Positions 1 through 14,039 of a DNA stretch of 64,000 nt are shown piece by piece. The notes under the pieces are model-generated. The model saw only the letters and a list, made by a program, of their open reading frames with translations, had not been told where the DNA came from and ran no database searches. Both the position numbers and the translations under genes were made by a program. The first letter of the stretch is position 1. Each line of letters starts with the position of its first letter. The stretch spans positions 4,528,001 to 4,592,000 of the forward strand of contig OU612073.1 in NCBI GenBank assembly GCA_914767715.1, written 5' to 3'. Origin of the DNA: Membranipora membranacea. Taxonomy: Eukaryota; Bryozoa; Gymnolaemata; Cheilostomatida; Membraniporidae.

Positions 1-3000
1 ATCTTGGTGAAAAAATGCGCATTTTGAAAAATCTTTCAAATTTCAAATTGAAACACTTATTCTGACTCAGTTTCTCGCTGCGAGTCTTTTGCCGCAAATA
101 TCGGGATGATCGGACCAAAATTGGCGAAGTTATAGCGAAAAAAGTCGTAAAACGCGCGAAAGTGTTTATCTCACTGAGTTGAGCATTCTTGGTGAAAAAA
201 ATGCGGCATTTTGAAAAAACTTTCAAATTTCAAATTGAAACACTTATTCTGACTCAGTTTCCCCGCTGCGAGTCTAATGCCGCAAATATCGGGACGATCG
301 GACCAAAATTGGCGAAGTTATAGCGAAAAAAGTCGTAAAAACGCGCGAAAGTGTTTATCTCACTGAGTTGAGCATCTTGGTGAAAAAAATGCGCATTTTG
401 AAAAAACTTTCAAATTTCAAATTGAAACACTTATTCTGACTCAGTTTCTCGCTGCGAGTCTAATGCCGCAAATATCGGGACGATCGGACCCAAATTTGCG
501 AAGTTATAGCGAAAAAAGTCGTAAAAACGCGCGAAAGTGTTTATCTCACTGAGTTGAGCATCTTGGTGAAAAAAATGCGCATTTTGAAAAAACTTTCAAA
601 TTTCAAATTGAAACACTTATTCTGACTCAGTTTCTCGCTGCGAGTCTTTTGCCGCAAATATCGGGATGATCGGACCAAAATTTGCGAAGTTATAGCGAAA
701 AAAAGTCGTAAAAACGCGCGAAAGTGTTTATCTCACTGAGTTGAGCATCTTGGGGAAAAAAATGCGCATTTTGAAAAAACTTTCAAATTTCAAATTGAAA
801 CACTTATTTTGACTCAGTTTCTCGCTGCGAGGTCTAATGCCGCAAATATCGGGACGATCGGACCAAAATTGGCGAAGTTATAGCGAAAAAAGTCGTAAAA
901 ACGCGCGAAAGTGTTTATCTCACTGAGTTGAGCATCTTGGTGAAAAAAATGCGCATTTTGAAAAAACTTTCAAATTTCAAATTTGAAACACTTATTCTGA
1001 CTCAGTTTCTCGCTGCGAGTCTAATGCCGCAAATATCGGGACGATCGGACTAAAATTGGCGAAGTTATAGCGAAAAAAGTCGTAAAAACGCGCGAAAGTG
1101 TTTATCTCACTGAGTTGAGCATCTTGGTGAAAAAAATGCGCATTTTGAAAAAACTTTCAAATTTCAAATTGAAACACTTATTCTGACTCAGTTTCTCGCT
1201 GCGAGTCTTTTGCCGCAAATATCGGGATGATCGGACCAAAATTGGCGAAGTTATAGCATAAAAAGTCGTAAAAACGCGCGAAAGTGTTTATCTCACTGAG
1301 TTGAGCATCTTGGTGAAAAAAATGCGCATTTTAAAAAACTTTCAAATTTCAAATTGAAACACTTATTCTGACTCAGTTTCTCGCTGCGAGTCTCTCAGTT
1401 TCTCGCTGCGAGTCTAATGCCGCAAATATCGGGACGATCGGATTTAAATTGGCGAAGTTATAGCGAAAAAAGTCGTAAAAACGTGCGAAAGTGTTTATCT
1501 CACTGAGTTGAGCATCTTGGTGAAAAAAATGCGCATTTTGAAAAAACTTTCAAATTTCAAATTGAAACACTTATTCTGACTCAGTTTCTCGCTGCGAGTC
1601 TTTTGCCGCAAATATCGGGATGATCGGACCAAAATTGGCGAAGTTATAGCGAAAAAAGTCGTAAAAACGCGGCGAAAGTGTTTATCTCACTGAGTTGAGC
1701 ATCTTGGTGAAAAAAAATGCGCATTTTGAAAAAACTTTCAAATTTCAAATTGAAACACTTATTCTGACTCAGTTTTCTCGCTGCGAGTCTAATGCCGCAA
1801 ATATCGGGACGATCGGATTTAAATTGGCGAAGTTATAGCGAAAAAAGTTCGTAAAAACGTGCGAAAGTGTTTATCTCACTGAGGTTGAGCATCTTGGTGA
1901 AAAAAATGCGCATTTTGAAAAAACTTTCAAATTTCAAATTGAAACACTTATTCTGACTCAGTTTCTCGCTGCGAGTCTTTTGCCGCAAATATCGGGATGA
2001 TCGGACCAAAAATTGGCGAAGTTTAAAGCGAAAAAAGTCGTAAAAAACGCGCGAAAGTGTTTTATCTCACTGAGGTTGAGCATCTTGGTGAAAAAAATGC
2101 GCATTTTGAAAAAACTTTCAAATTTCAAATTGAAACACTTATTTTGACTCAGTTTCTCGCTGCGAGTCTTTTGCCGCAAATATCGGGACGATCGGACCAA
2201 AATTGGCGAAAGTTATAGCGAAAAAAGTCGTAAAAAACGCGCGAAAGTGTTTATCTCACTGAGTTGAGCATCTTGGTGAAAAAAATGCGCATTTTGGAAA
2301 AAACTTTCAAATTTCAAATTGAAACACTTATTCTGACTCAGTTTCTCGCTGCGAGTCTAATGCCGCAAATATCGGGACGATCGGACCAAAATTGGCGAAG
2401 TTATAGCGAAAAAAGTCGTAAAAACGCGCGAAAGTGTTTATCTCACTGAGTTGAGCATCTTGGTGAAAAAAATGCGCATTTTGAAAAAACTTTCAAATTT
2501 CAAATTGAAACACTTATTTTGACTCAGTTTCTCGCTGCGAGTCTAATGCCGCAAATATCGGGACGATCGGACCAAAATTGGCGAAGTTATAGCGAAAAAA
2601 GTCGTAAAAAACGCGCGAAAGTGTTTATCTCACTGAGTTGAGCATCTTGGTGAAAAAAATGCGCATTTTGAAAAAACTTTCAAATTTCAAATTGAAACAC
2701 TTATTCTGACTCAGTTTCTCGCTGCGAGTCTTTTGCCGCCAATATCGGGATGATCGGACCAAATTGGCGAAGTTATTGCGAAAAAAGTCGTAAAAACGCG
2801 CGAAAGTGTTTATCTCACTGAGTTGAGCATCTTGTCGAAAAAAAGTGCGCATTTGAAAAAACTTTCAAATTTCAAATTGAAACACTTATTCTGACTCAGT
2901 TTCTCGCTGCGAGTCTTTTGCCGCAAATATCGGGATGATCGGACCAAAATTGGCGAAGTTAATAGCAAAAAAAGTCGTAAAAACGCGCGAAAGTGTTTAT

Positions 3001-6000
3001 CTCACTGAGTTGAGCATCTTGGTGAAAAAAAATGCGCATTTTGAAAAAACTTTCAAATTTCAAATTGAAACACTTATTCTGACTCAGTTTCTCGCTGCGA
3101 GTCTTTTGCCGCCAATATCGGGATGATCGGACCAAAAATTGGCGAAGTTATAGCGAAAAAAGTCGTAAAAAACGCGCGAAAGTGTTTATCTCACTGAGTT
3201 GAGCATCTTGGTGAAAAAAATGCGCATTTTAAAAAAACTTTCAAATTTCAAATTGAAACACTTATTCTGACTCAGTTTCTCGCTGCGAGTCTTTTGCCGC
3301 AAATATCGGGATGATCGGACCAAAATTGGCGAAGTTATAGCGAAAAAAGTCGTAAAAACGCGGCGAAAGTGTTTATCTCACTGAGTTGAGCATCTTGGTG
3401 AAAAAAATGCGCATTTTGAAAAAACTTTCAAATTTCAAATTGAAACACTTATTCTGACTCAGTTTCCTCGCTGCGAGTCTAATGCCGCAAATATCGGGAC
3501 GATCAGACCAAATTGGCGAAGTTATAGCGAAAAAAAGTCGTAAAAACGCGCGAAAGTGTTTATCTCACTGAGTTGAGCATCTTGGTGAAAAAAATGCGCA
3601 TTTTGAAAAAACTTTCAAATTTCAAATTGAAACACTTATTTTGACTCAGTTTCTCGCTGCGAGTCTAATGCCGCAAATATCGGGACGATCGGACCAAAAT
3701 TTGCGAAGTTTTAGCGAAAAAAGTCGTAAAAACGCGAAAGTGTTTATCTCACTGAGTTGAGCATCTTGGTGAAAAAAATGCGCATTTTGAAAAAAACTTT
3801 CAAATTTCAAATTGAAACACTTATTCTGACTCAGTTTCTCGCTGCGAGTCTAATGCCGCAAATATCGGGACGATCGGACCAAAATTGGCGAAGTTATAGC
3901 GAAAAAAGTCGTAAAAAACGCGCGAAAGTGTTTATCTCACATGAGTTGAGCATCTTGGTGAAAAAAATGCGCATTTTGAAAAAACTTTCAAATTTCAAAT
4001 TGAAACACTTATTCTGACTCAGTTTCTCGCTGCGAGTCTTTTGCCGCAAATATCGGGATGATCGGACCAAAATTGGCGAAGTTATAGCGAAAAAAGTCGT
4101 ATAAAAACGCGCCGAAAGTGTTTATCTCACTGAGTTGAGCATCTTGGTGAAAAAATGCGCATTTTGAAAAAACTTTCAAATTTCAAATTGAAACACTTAT
4201 TCTGACTCAGTTTCTCGCTGCGAGTCTTTTGCCGCAAATATCGGGATGATCGGACCAAAATTGGCGAAGTTATAGCGAAAAAAGTCGTAAAAACGCGCGA
4301 AAGTGTTTATCTCACTGAGTTGAGCATCTTGGTGAAAAAAATGCGCATTTTGAAAAAACTTTCAAATTTCAAATTGAAAACACTTATTCTGACTCAGTTT
4401 CTCGCTGCGAGTGTAATGCCGCAAATATCGGGACGATCGGACCAAAATTGGGCGAAGTTATAGCGAAAAAAGTCGTAAAAACACGCGAAAGTGTTTATCT
4501 CACTGAGTTGAGCATCTTGGTGAAAAAAATGCGCATTTTGAAAAAACTTTCAAAATTTCAAATTGAAACACTTATTCTGACTCAGTTTCTCGCTGCGAGT
4601 CTTTTGCCGCAAATATCGGGATGATCGGAGCAAAATTTGCGAAGTTATAGCGAAAAAAGTCGTAAAAACGCGCGGAAAGTGTTTATCTCACTGAGTTGAG
4701 CATCTTGGTGAAAAAAATGCGCATTTTGAAAAAACTTTCAAATTTCAAATTGAAACACTTATTTTGACTCAGTTTCTCGCTGCGAGTCTAATGCCGCAAA
4801 TATCGGGACGATCGGACCAAAATTGGCGAAGTTATAGCGAAAAAAAGTCGTAAAAACGCGCGAAAGTGTTATCTCACTGAGTTGAGCATCTTGGTGAAAA
4901 AAATGCGCATTTTGAAAAAACTTTCAAAGTTCAAATTGAAACACTTATTCTGACTCAGTTTCTCGCTGCGAGTCTAATGCCGCAAATATCGGGACGATCG
5001 GACTAAAATTGGCGAAGTTATAGCGAAAAAAAGTCGTAAAAACGCGCGAAAGTGTTTATCTCACTGAGTTGAGCATCTTGGTGGAAAAAAATGCGCATTT
5101 TGAAAAAACTTTCAAATTTCAAATTGAAACACTTATTCTGACTCAGTTTCTCGCTGCGAGTCAAATGCCGCAAATATCGGGACGATCGGACCAAAATTGG
5201 CGAAGTTATAGCGAAAAAAGTCGTAAAAACGCGCGAAAGTTTTTATCTCACTGAGTTGAGCATCTTGGTGAAAAAAATGCGCATTTTGAAAAAACTTTCA
5301 AATTTCAAATTGAAACACTTATTCTGACTCAGTTTCTCGCTGCGAGTGTAATGCCGCAAATATCGGGACGATCGGACCAAAATTGGCGAAGTTATAGCGA
5401 AAAAAAGTCGTAAAAACACGCGAAAGTGTTTATCTCACTGAGTTGAGCATCTTGGTGAAAAAAATGCGCATTTTGAAAAAACTTTCAAATTTCAAATTGA
5501 AACACTTATTCTGACTCAGTTTCTCGCTGCGAGTCTTTTGCCGCAAATATCGGGATGATCGGAGCAAAATTTGCGAAGTTATAGCGAAAAAAGTCGTAAA
5601 AACGCGCGAAAGTGTTTATCTCACTGAGTTGAGCATCTTGGTGAAAAAAATGCGCATTTTGAAAAAACTTTCAAATTTCAAATTGAAACACTTATTTTGA
5701 CTCAGTTTCTCGCTGCGAGTCTAATGCCGCAAATATCGGGACGATCGGGACCAAAATTGGCGAAGTTATAGCGAAAAAAGTCGTAAAAACGCGCGAAAGT
5801 GTTATCTCACTGAGTTGAGCATCTTGGGTGAAAAAAATGCGCATTTTGAAAAAACTTTCAAAAGTTCAAATTGAAACACTTATTCTGACTCAGTTTCCCG
5901 CTGCGAGTCTAATGCCGCAAATATCGGGGTGATCGGACCAAAATTGGCGAAGTTATAGCGAAAAAAGTCGTAAAAACGCGCGAGAGTGTTTATCTCACTG

Positions 6001-8319
6001 AGTTGAGCATCTTGGTGAAAAAAATGCGCATTTTGAAAAAACTTTCAAATTTCAAATTGAAACACTTATTCTGACTCAGTTTCTCGCTGCGAGTCTAATG
6101 CCGCAAATATCGGGACGATCGGACCAAAATTGGCGAAGTTTATAGCGAAAAAAAGTCGTAAAAACGCGCGAAAGTGTTTATCTCACTGAGTTGAGCATCT
6201 TGGTGAAAAAAATGCGCATTTTGAAAAATCTTTCAAATTTCAAATTGAAACACTTATTCTGACTCAGTTTCTCGCTGCGAGTCTTTTGCCGCAAATATCG
6301 GGATGATCGGACCAAAATTGGCGAAGTTATAGCGAAAAAAAGTCGTAAAACGCGCCGAAAGTGTTTATCTCACTGAGTTGAGCATCTTGGTGAAAAAAAT
6401 GCGCATTTTGAAAAAACTTTCAAATTTTCAAATTGAAACACTTATTCTGACTCAGTTTCCCGCTGCGAGTCTAATGCCGCAAATATCGGTGACGATCGGA
6501 CCAAAATTGGCGAAGTTATAGCGAAAAAAGTCGTAAAAACGCGCGAGAAGTGTTTATCTCACTGAGTTGAGCATCTTGGTGAAAAAAATGCGCATTTTGA
6601 AAAAACTTTCAAATTTCAAATTGAAACACTTATTCTGACTCAGTTTCTCGCTGCGAGTCTAATGCCGCAAATATCGGGACGATCGGACCCAAATTTGCGA
6701 AGTTATAGCGAAAAAAGTCGTAATAAAAACGCGCGAAAGTGTTTTATCTCACTGAGTTGAGCATCTTGGTGAAAAAAAATGCGCATTTTGAAAAAACTTT
6801 CAAATTTCAAATTGAAACACTTATTCTGACTCAGTTTCTCGCTGCGAGTCTTTTGCCGCAAATATCGGGATGATCGGACCAAAATTTGCGAAGTTATAGC
6901 GAAAAAAGTCGTAAAAACGCGCGAAAGTGTTTATCTCACTGAGTTGAGCATCTTGGGGAAAAAAATGCGCATTTTGAAAAAACTTTCAAATTTCAAATTG
7001 AAACACTTATTTTGACTCAGTTTCTCGCTGCGAGTCTAATGCCGCAAATATCGGGACGATCGGACCAAAATTGGCGAAGTTATAGCGAAAAAAGTCGTAA
7101 AAACGCGCGAAAGTGTTTATCTCACTGAGTTTGAGCATCTTGGTGAAAAAAATGCGCATTTTGAAAAAAACTTTCAAATTTCAAATTGAAACACTTATTC
7201 TGACTCAGTTTCTCGCTGCGAGTCTAATGCCGCAAATATCGGGACGATCGGACTAAAATTGGCGAAGTTATAGCGAAAAAAGTCGTAAAAACGCGCGAAA
7301 GTGTTTATCTCACTGAGTTGAGCATCTTGGTGAAAAAAATGCGCATTTTGAAAAAAAACTTTCAAATTTCAAATTGAAACACTTATTCTGACTCAGTTTC
7401 TCGCTGCGAGTCTTTTTGCCGCAAATATCGGGATGATCGGACCAAAATTGGCGAAGTTATAGCATAAAAAGTCGTAAAAAACGCGCGAAAGTGTTTATCT
7501 CACTGAGTTGAGCATCTTGGTGAAAAAAATGCGCATTTTGAAAAAACTTTCAAATTTCAAATTGAAACACTTATTCTGACTCAGTTTCTCGCTGCGAGTC
7601 TAATGCCGCAAATATCGGGACGATCGGATTTAAATTGGCGAAGTTATAGCGAAAAAAAGTCGTAAAAACGTGCGAAAGTGTTTATCTCACTGAGTTGAGC
7701 ATCTTGGTGAAAAAAATGCGCATTTTGAAAAAACTTTCAAATTTCAAATTGAAACACTTATTCTGACTCAGTTTCTCGCTGCGAGTCTTTTGCCGCAAAT
7801 ATCGGGATGATCGGACCAAAATTGGCGAAGTTATAGCGAAAAAAGTCGTAAAAACGCGCGAAAGTGTTTATCTCACTGAGTTGAGCATCTTGGTGAAAAA
7901 AAATGCGCATTTTGAAAAAACTTTCAAATTTCAAATTGAAACACTTATTTTGACTCAGTTTCTCGCTGCGAGTCTTTTGCCGCAAATATCGGGACGATCG
8001 GACCAAAATTGGCGAAGTTATAGCGAAAAAAAGTCGTAAAAACGCGCGAAAGTGTTTATCTCACTGAGTTGAGCATCTTGGTGAAAAAAAATCCGCATTT
8101 TGAAAAAACTTTCAAATTTCAAATTGAAACACTTATTTTGACTCAGTTTCTCGCTGCGAGTCTAATGCCGCAAATATCGGGACGATCGGACCAAAATTGG
8201 CGAAGTTATAGCGAAAAAAGTCGTAAAAACGCGCGAAAGTGTTTATCTCACTGAGTTGAGCATCTTGGTGAAAAAAATGCGCATTTTGAAAAAACTTTCA
8301 AATTTCAAATTGAAACACT

Positions 8320-8350
8320 TATTCTGACTCAGTTTCTCCGGACCAAAATT
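8320..8350. repeat. Internally deleted satellite monomer
   Basis: In this monomer TTTCTC is followed directly by CGGACC. About 34 bp that normally carry the GCTGCGAGTC and CGCAAATATC segments are missing. It coincides with the point where the indel-rich part of the array (1-8.3 kb) gives way to a cleaner part, so it may be an assembly junction and not a biological deletion. Confidence 0.7.
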
Positions 8351-10399
8351 GGCGAAGTTATTGCGAAAAAAGTCGTAAAAACGCGCGAAAGTGTTTATCT
8401 CACTGAGTTGAGCATCTTGGTGAAAAAAATGCGCATTTTGAAAAAACTTTCAAATTTCAAATTGAAACACTTATTCTGACTCAGTTTCTCGCTGCGAGTC
8501 TTTTGCCGCAAATATCGGGATGATCGGACCAAAATTGGCGAAGTTATAGCGAAAAAAGTCGTAAAAACGCGCGAAAGTGTTTATCTCACTGAGTTGAGCA
8601 TCTTGGTGAAAAAAATGCGCATTTTGAAAAAACTTTCAAATTTCAAATTGAAACACTTATTCTGACTCAGTTTCTCGCTGCGAGTCTTTTGCCGCCAATA
8701 TCGGGATGATCGGACCAAAATTGGCGAAGTTATAGCGAAAAAAGTCGTAAAAACGCGGCGAAAGTGTTTATCTCACTGAGTTGAGCATCTTGGTGAAAAA
8801 AATGCGCATTTTGAAAAAACTTTCAAATTTCAAATTGAAACACTTATTCTGACTCAGTTTCTCGCTGCGAGTCTTTTGCCGCAAATATCGGGATGATCGG
8901 ACCAAAATTGGCGAAGTTATAGCGAAAAAAGTCGTAAAAACGCGCGAAAGTGTTTATCTCACTGAGTTGAGCATCTTGGTGAAAAAAATGCGCATTTTGA
9001 AAAAACTTTCAAATTTCAAATTGAAACACTTATTCTGACTCAGTTTCTCGCTGCGAGTCTAATGCCGCAAATATCGGGACGATCAGACCAAAATTGGCGA
9101 AGTTATAGCGAAAAAAGTCGTAAAAACGCGCGAAAGTGTTTATCTCACTGAGTTGAGCATCTTGGTGAAAAAAATGCGCATTTTGAAAAAACTTTCAAAT
9201 TTCAAATTGAAACACTTATTTTGACTCAGTTTCTCGCTGCGAGTCTAATGCCGCAAATATCGGGACGATCGGACCAAAATTTGCGAAGTTTTAGCGAAAA
9301 AAGTCGTAAAAACGCGCGAAAGTGTTTATCTCACTGAGTTGAGCATCTTGGTGAAAAAAATGCGCATTTTGAAAAAACTTTCAAATTTCAAATTGAAACA
9401 CTTATTCTGACTCAGTTTCTCGCTGCGAGTCTAATGCCGCAAATATCGGGACGATCGGACCAAAATTGGCGAAGTTATAGCGAAAAAAGTCGTAAAAACG
9501 CGCGAAAGTGTTTATCTCACTGAGTTGAGCATCTTGGTGAAAAAAATGCGCATTTTGAAAAAACTTTCAAATTTCAAATTGAAACACTTATTCTGACTCA
9601 GTTTCTCGCTGCGAGTCTTTTGCCGCAAATATCGGGATGATCGGACCAAAATTGGCGAAGTTATAGCGAAAAAAGTCGTAAAAACGCGCGAAAGTGTTTA
9701 TCTCACTGAGTTGAGCATCTTGGTGAAAAAAATGCGCATTTTGAAAAAACTTTCAAATTTCAAATTGAAACACTTATTCTGACTCAGTTTCTCGCTGCGA
9801 GTCTTTTGCCGCAAATATCGGGACGATCGGACCAAAATTGGCGAAGTTATAGCGAAAAAAGTCGTAAAAACGCGCGAAAGTGTTTATCTCACTGAGTTGA
9901 GCATCTTGGTGAAAAAAATGCGCATTTTGAAAAAACTTTCAAATTTCAAATTGAAACACTTATTCTGACTCAGTTTCTCGCTGCGAGTCTTTTGCCGCAA
10001 ATATCGGGATGATCGGACCAAAATTGGCGAAGTTATAGCGAAAAAAGTTGTAAAAACGCGCGAAAGTGTTTATCTCACTGAGTTGAGCATCTTGGTGAAA
10101 AAAATGCGCATTTTGAAAAAACTTTCAAATTTCAAATTGAAACACTTATTCTGACTCAGTTTCTCGCTGCGAGTCTAATGCCGCAAATATCGGGACAATC
10201 GGACCAAAATTGGCGAAGTTATAGCGAAAAAAGTCGTAAAAACGCGCGAAAGTGTTTATCTCACTGAGTTGAGCATCTTGGTGAAAAAAATGCGCATTTT
10301 GAAAAAACTTTCAAATTTCAAATTGAAACACTTATTCTGACTCAGTTTCTCGCTGCGAGTCTAATGCCGCAAATATCGGGACGATCGGACCAAAATTGG

Positions 10400-10640
10400 C
10401 GAAGTTATAGGCAAAAACGTCGTTAAATCGCGCGAAAGTGTTTATCTCACTGAGTTGAGCATCTTGGTGAAAAAAATGCGGATTTTGAAAAAACTTTCAA
10501 ATTTCAAACTGAAACACATATTCAGACTCAGCTTTTCGCTGCGAGTCTAATGCCGCAAAATATCGGGATGATCGGACATAAATTGGCGAAATTATAGGCA
10601 AAAAAGTCGTAAAAACGCGCGAAAGTGTCTATCTCACTGA
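10400..10640. repeat. Divergent satellite monomer
   Basis: This copy carries many private changes clustered within little more than one monomer. They include TTATAGGCAAAAACGTCG, TTAAATCGCGCG, ATGCGGATTTTG, CAAACTGAAACACATATTCAG, CAGCTTTTCGC, GGACATAAATTG and GAAATTATAGGC. Its immediate neighbours are close to consensus. It looks like a relic of an older satellite variant that has escaped homogenisation. Confidence 0.75.
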
Positions 10641-13600
10641 GTTGAGCATCTTGGGGAAAAAAATGCGCATTTTGAAAAAACTTTCAAATTTCAAATTGAA
10701 ACACTTATTCTGACTCAGTTTCTCGCTGCGAGTCTTTTGCCGCAAATATCGGGATGATCGGACCAAAATTGGCGAAGTTATAGCGAAAAAAGTCGTAAAA
10801 ACGCGCGAAAGTGTTTATCTCACTGAGTTGAGCATCTTGGTGAAAAAAATGCGCATTTTGAAAAAACTTTCAAATTTCAAATTGAAACACTTATTCTGAC
10901 TCAGTTTCTCGCTGCGAGTGTAATGCCGCAAATATCGGGACGATCGGACCAAAATTGGCGAAGTTATAGCGAAAAAAGTCGTAAAAACGCGCGAAAGTGT
11001 TTATCTCACTGAGTTGAGCATCTTGGTGAAAAAAATGCGCATTTTGAAAAAACTTTCAAATTTCAAATTGAAACACTTATTCTGACTCAGTTTCTCGCTG
11101 CGAGTCTTTTGCCGCAAATATCGGGATGATCGGAGCAAAATTTGCGAAGTTATCGCGAAAAAAGTCGTAAAAAACGCGCGAAAGTGTTTATCTCACTGAG
11201 TTGAGCATCTTGGTGAAAAAAATGCGCATTTTGAAAAAACTTTCAAATTTCAAATTGAAACACTTATTTTGACTCAGTTTCTCGCTGCGAGTCTAATGCC
11301 GCAAATATCGGGACGATCGGACCAAAATTGGCGAAGTTATAGCGAAAAAAGTTGTAAAAACGCGCGAAAGTGTTTATCTCACTGAGTTGAGCATCTTGGT
11401 GAAAAAAATGCGCATTTTGAAAAAACTTTCAAATTTCAAATTGAAACACTTATTTTGACTCAGTTTCTCGCTGCGAGTCTAATGCCGCAAATATCGGGAC
11501 GATCGGACCAAAATTGGCGAAGTTATAGCGAAAAAAGTCGTAAAAACGCGCGAAAGTGTTTATCTCACTGAGTTGAGCATCTTGGTGAAAAAAATGCGCA
11601 TTTTGAAAAACTTTCAAATTTCAAATTGAAACACTTATTCTGACTCAGTTTCTCGCTGCGAGTCTTTTGCCGCAAATATCGGTATGATCGGACCAAAATT
11701 GGCGAAGTTATAGCGAAAAAAAGTCGTAAAAACGCGCGAAAGTGTTTATCTCACTGAGTTGAGCATCTTGGTGAAAAAAATGCGCATTTTGAAAAAACTT
11801 TCAAATTTCAAATTGAAACACTTATTCTGACTCAGTTTCTCGCTGCGAGTCAAATGCCGCAAATATCGGGACGATCGGACCAAAATTGGCGAAGTTATAG
11901 CGAAAAAAGTCGTAAAAACGCGCGAAAGTGTTTATCTCACTGAGTTGAGCATCTTGGTGAAAAAAATGCGCATTTTGAAAAAACTTTCAAATTTCAAATT
12001 GAAACACTTATTCTGACTCAGTTTCCCGCTGCGAGTCTAATGCCGCAAATATCGGGGTGATCGGACCAAAATTGGCGAAGTTATAGCGAAAAAAGTCGTA
12101 AAAACGCGCGAAAGTGTTTATCTCACTGAGTTGAGCATCTTGGTGAAAAAAATGCGCATTTTGAAAAAACTTTCAAATTTCAAATTGAAACACTTATTCT
12201 GACTCAGTTTCTCGCTGCGAGTCTAATGCCGCAAATATCGGGACGATCGGACCAAAATTGGCGAAGTTATAGCGAAAAAAGTCGTAAAAACGCGCGAAAG
12301 TGTTTATCTCACTGAGTTGAGCATCTTGGTGAAAAAAATGCGCATTTTGAAAAATCTTTCAAATTTCAAATTGAAACACTTATTCTGACTCAGTTTCTCG
12401 CTGCGAGTCTTTTGCCGCAAATATCGGGATGATCGGACCAAAATTGGCGAAGTTATAGCGAAAAAAGTCGTAAAAACGCGCGAAAGTGTTTATCTCACTG
12501 AGTTGAGCATCTTGGTGAAAAAAATGCGCATTTTGAAAAAACTTTCAAATTTCAAATTGAAACACTTATTCTGACTCAGTTTCCCGCTGCGAGTCTAATG
12601 CCGCAAATATCGGGACGATCGGACCAAAATTGGCGAAGTTATAGCGAAAAAAGTCGTAAAAACGCGCGAAAGTGTTTATCTCACTGAGTTGAGCATCTTG
12701 GTGAAAAAAATGCGCATTTTGAAAAAACTTTCAAATTTCAAATTGAAACACTTATTCTGACTCAGTTTCTCGCTGCGAGTCTAATGCCGCAAATATCGGG
12801 ACGATCGGACCCAAATTTGCGAAGTTATAGCGAAAAAAGTCGTAAAAACGCGCGAAAGTGTTTATCTCACTGAGTTGAGCATCTTGGTGAAAAAAATGCG
12901 CATTTTGAAAAAACTTTCAAATTTCAAATTGAAACACTTATTCTGACTCAGTTTCTCGCTGCGAGTCTTTTGCCGCAAATATCGGGATGATCGGACCAAA
13001 ATTTGCGAAGTTATAGCGAAAAAAGTCGTAAAAACGCGCGAAAGTGTTTATCTCACTGAGTTGAGCATCTTGGGGAAAAAAATGCGCATTTTGAAAAAAC
13101 TTTCAAATTTCAAATTGAAACACTTATTTTGACTCAGTTTCTCGCTGCGAGTCTAATGCCGCAAATATCGGGACGATCGGACTAAAATTGGCGAAGTTAT
13201 AGCGAAAAAAAGTCGTAAAAACGCGCGAAAGTGTTTATCTCACTGAGTTGAGGATCTTGGTGAAAAAAATGCGCATTTTGAAAAAACTTTCAAATTTCAA
13301 ATTGAAACACTTATTCTGACTCAGTTTCTCGCTGCGAGTCTAATGCCGCAAATATCGGGACGATCGGACCAAAATTGGCGAAGTTATAGCGAAAAAAGTC
13401 GTAAAAACGCGCGAAAGTGTTTATCTCACTGAGTTGAGCATCTTGGTGAAAAAAATGCGCATTTTGAAAAAACTTTCAAATTTCAAATTGAAACACTTAT
13501 TCTGACTCAGTTTCTCGCTGCGAGTCTTTTGCCGCAAATATCGGGATGATCGGACCAAAATTGGCGAAGTTATAGCGAAAAAAGTCGTAAAAACGCGCGA

Positions 13601-14039
13601 AAGTGTTTATCTCACTGAGTTGAGCATCTTGGTGAAAAAAATGCGCATTTTGAAAAAACTTTCAAATTTCAAATTGAAACACTTATTCTGACTCAGTTTC
13701 TCGCTGCGAGTCTTTTGCCGCAAATATCGGGATGATCGGACCAAAATTGGCGAAGTTATAGCGAAAAAAGTCGTAAAAACGCGCGAAAGTGTTTATCTCA
13801 CTGAGTTGAGCATCTTGGTGAAAAAAATGCGCATTTTGAAAAAACTTTCAAATTTCAAATTGAAACACTTATTCTGACTCAGTTTCTCGCTGCGAGTCTA
13901 ATGCCGCAAATATCGGGACGATCGGACCAAAATTGGCGAAGTTATAGCGAAAAAAGTCGTAAAAACGCGCGAAAGTGTTTATCTCACTGAGTTGAGCATC
14001 TTGGTGAAAAAAATGCGCATTTTGAAAAAACTTTCAAAT

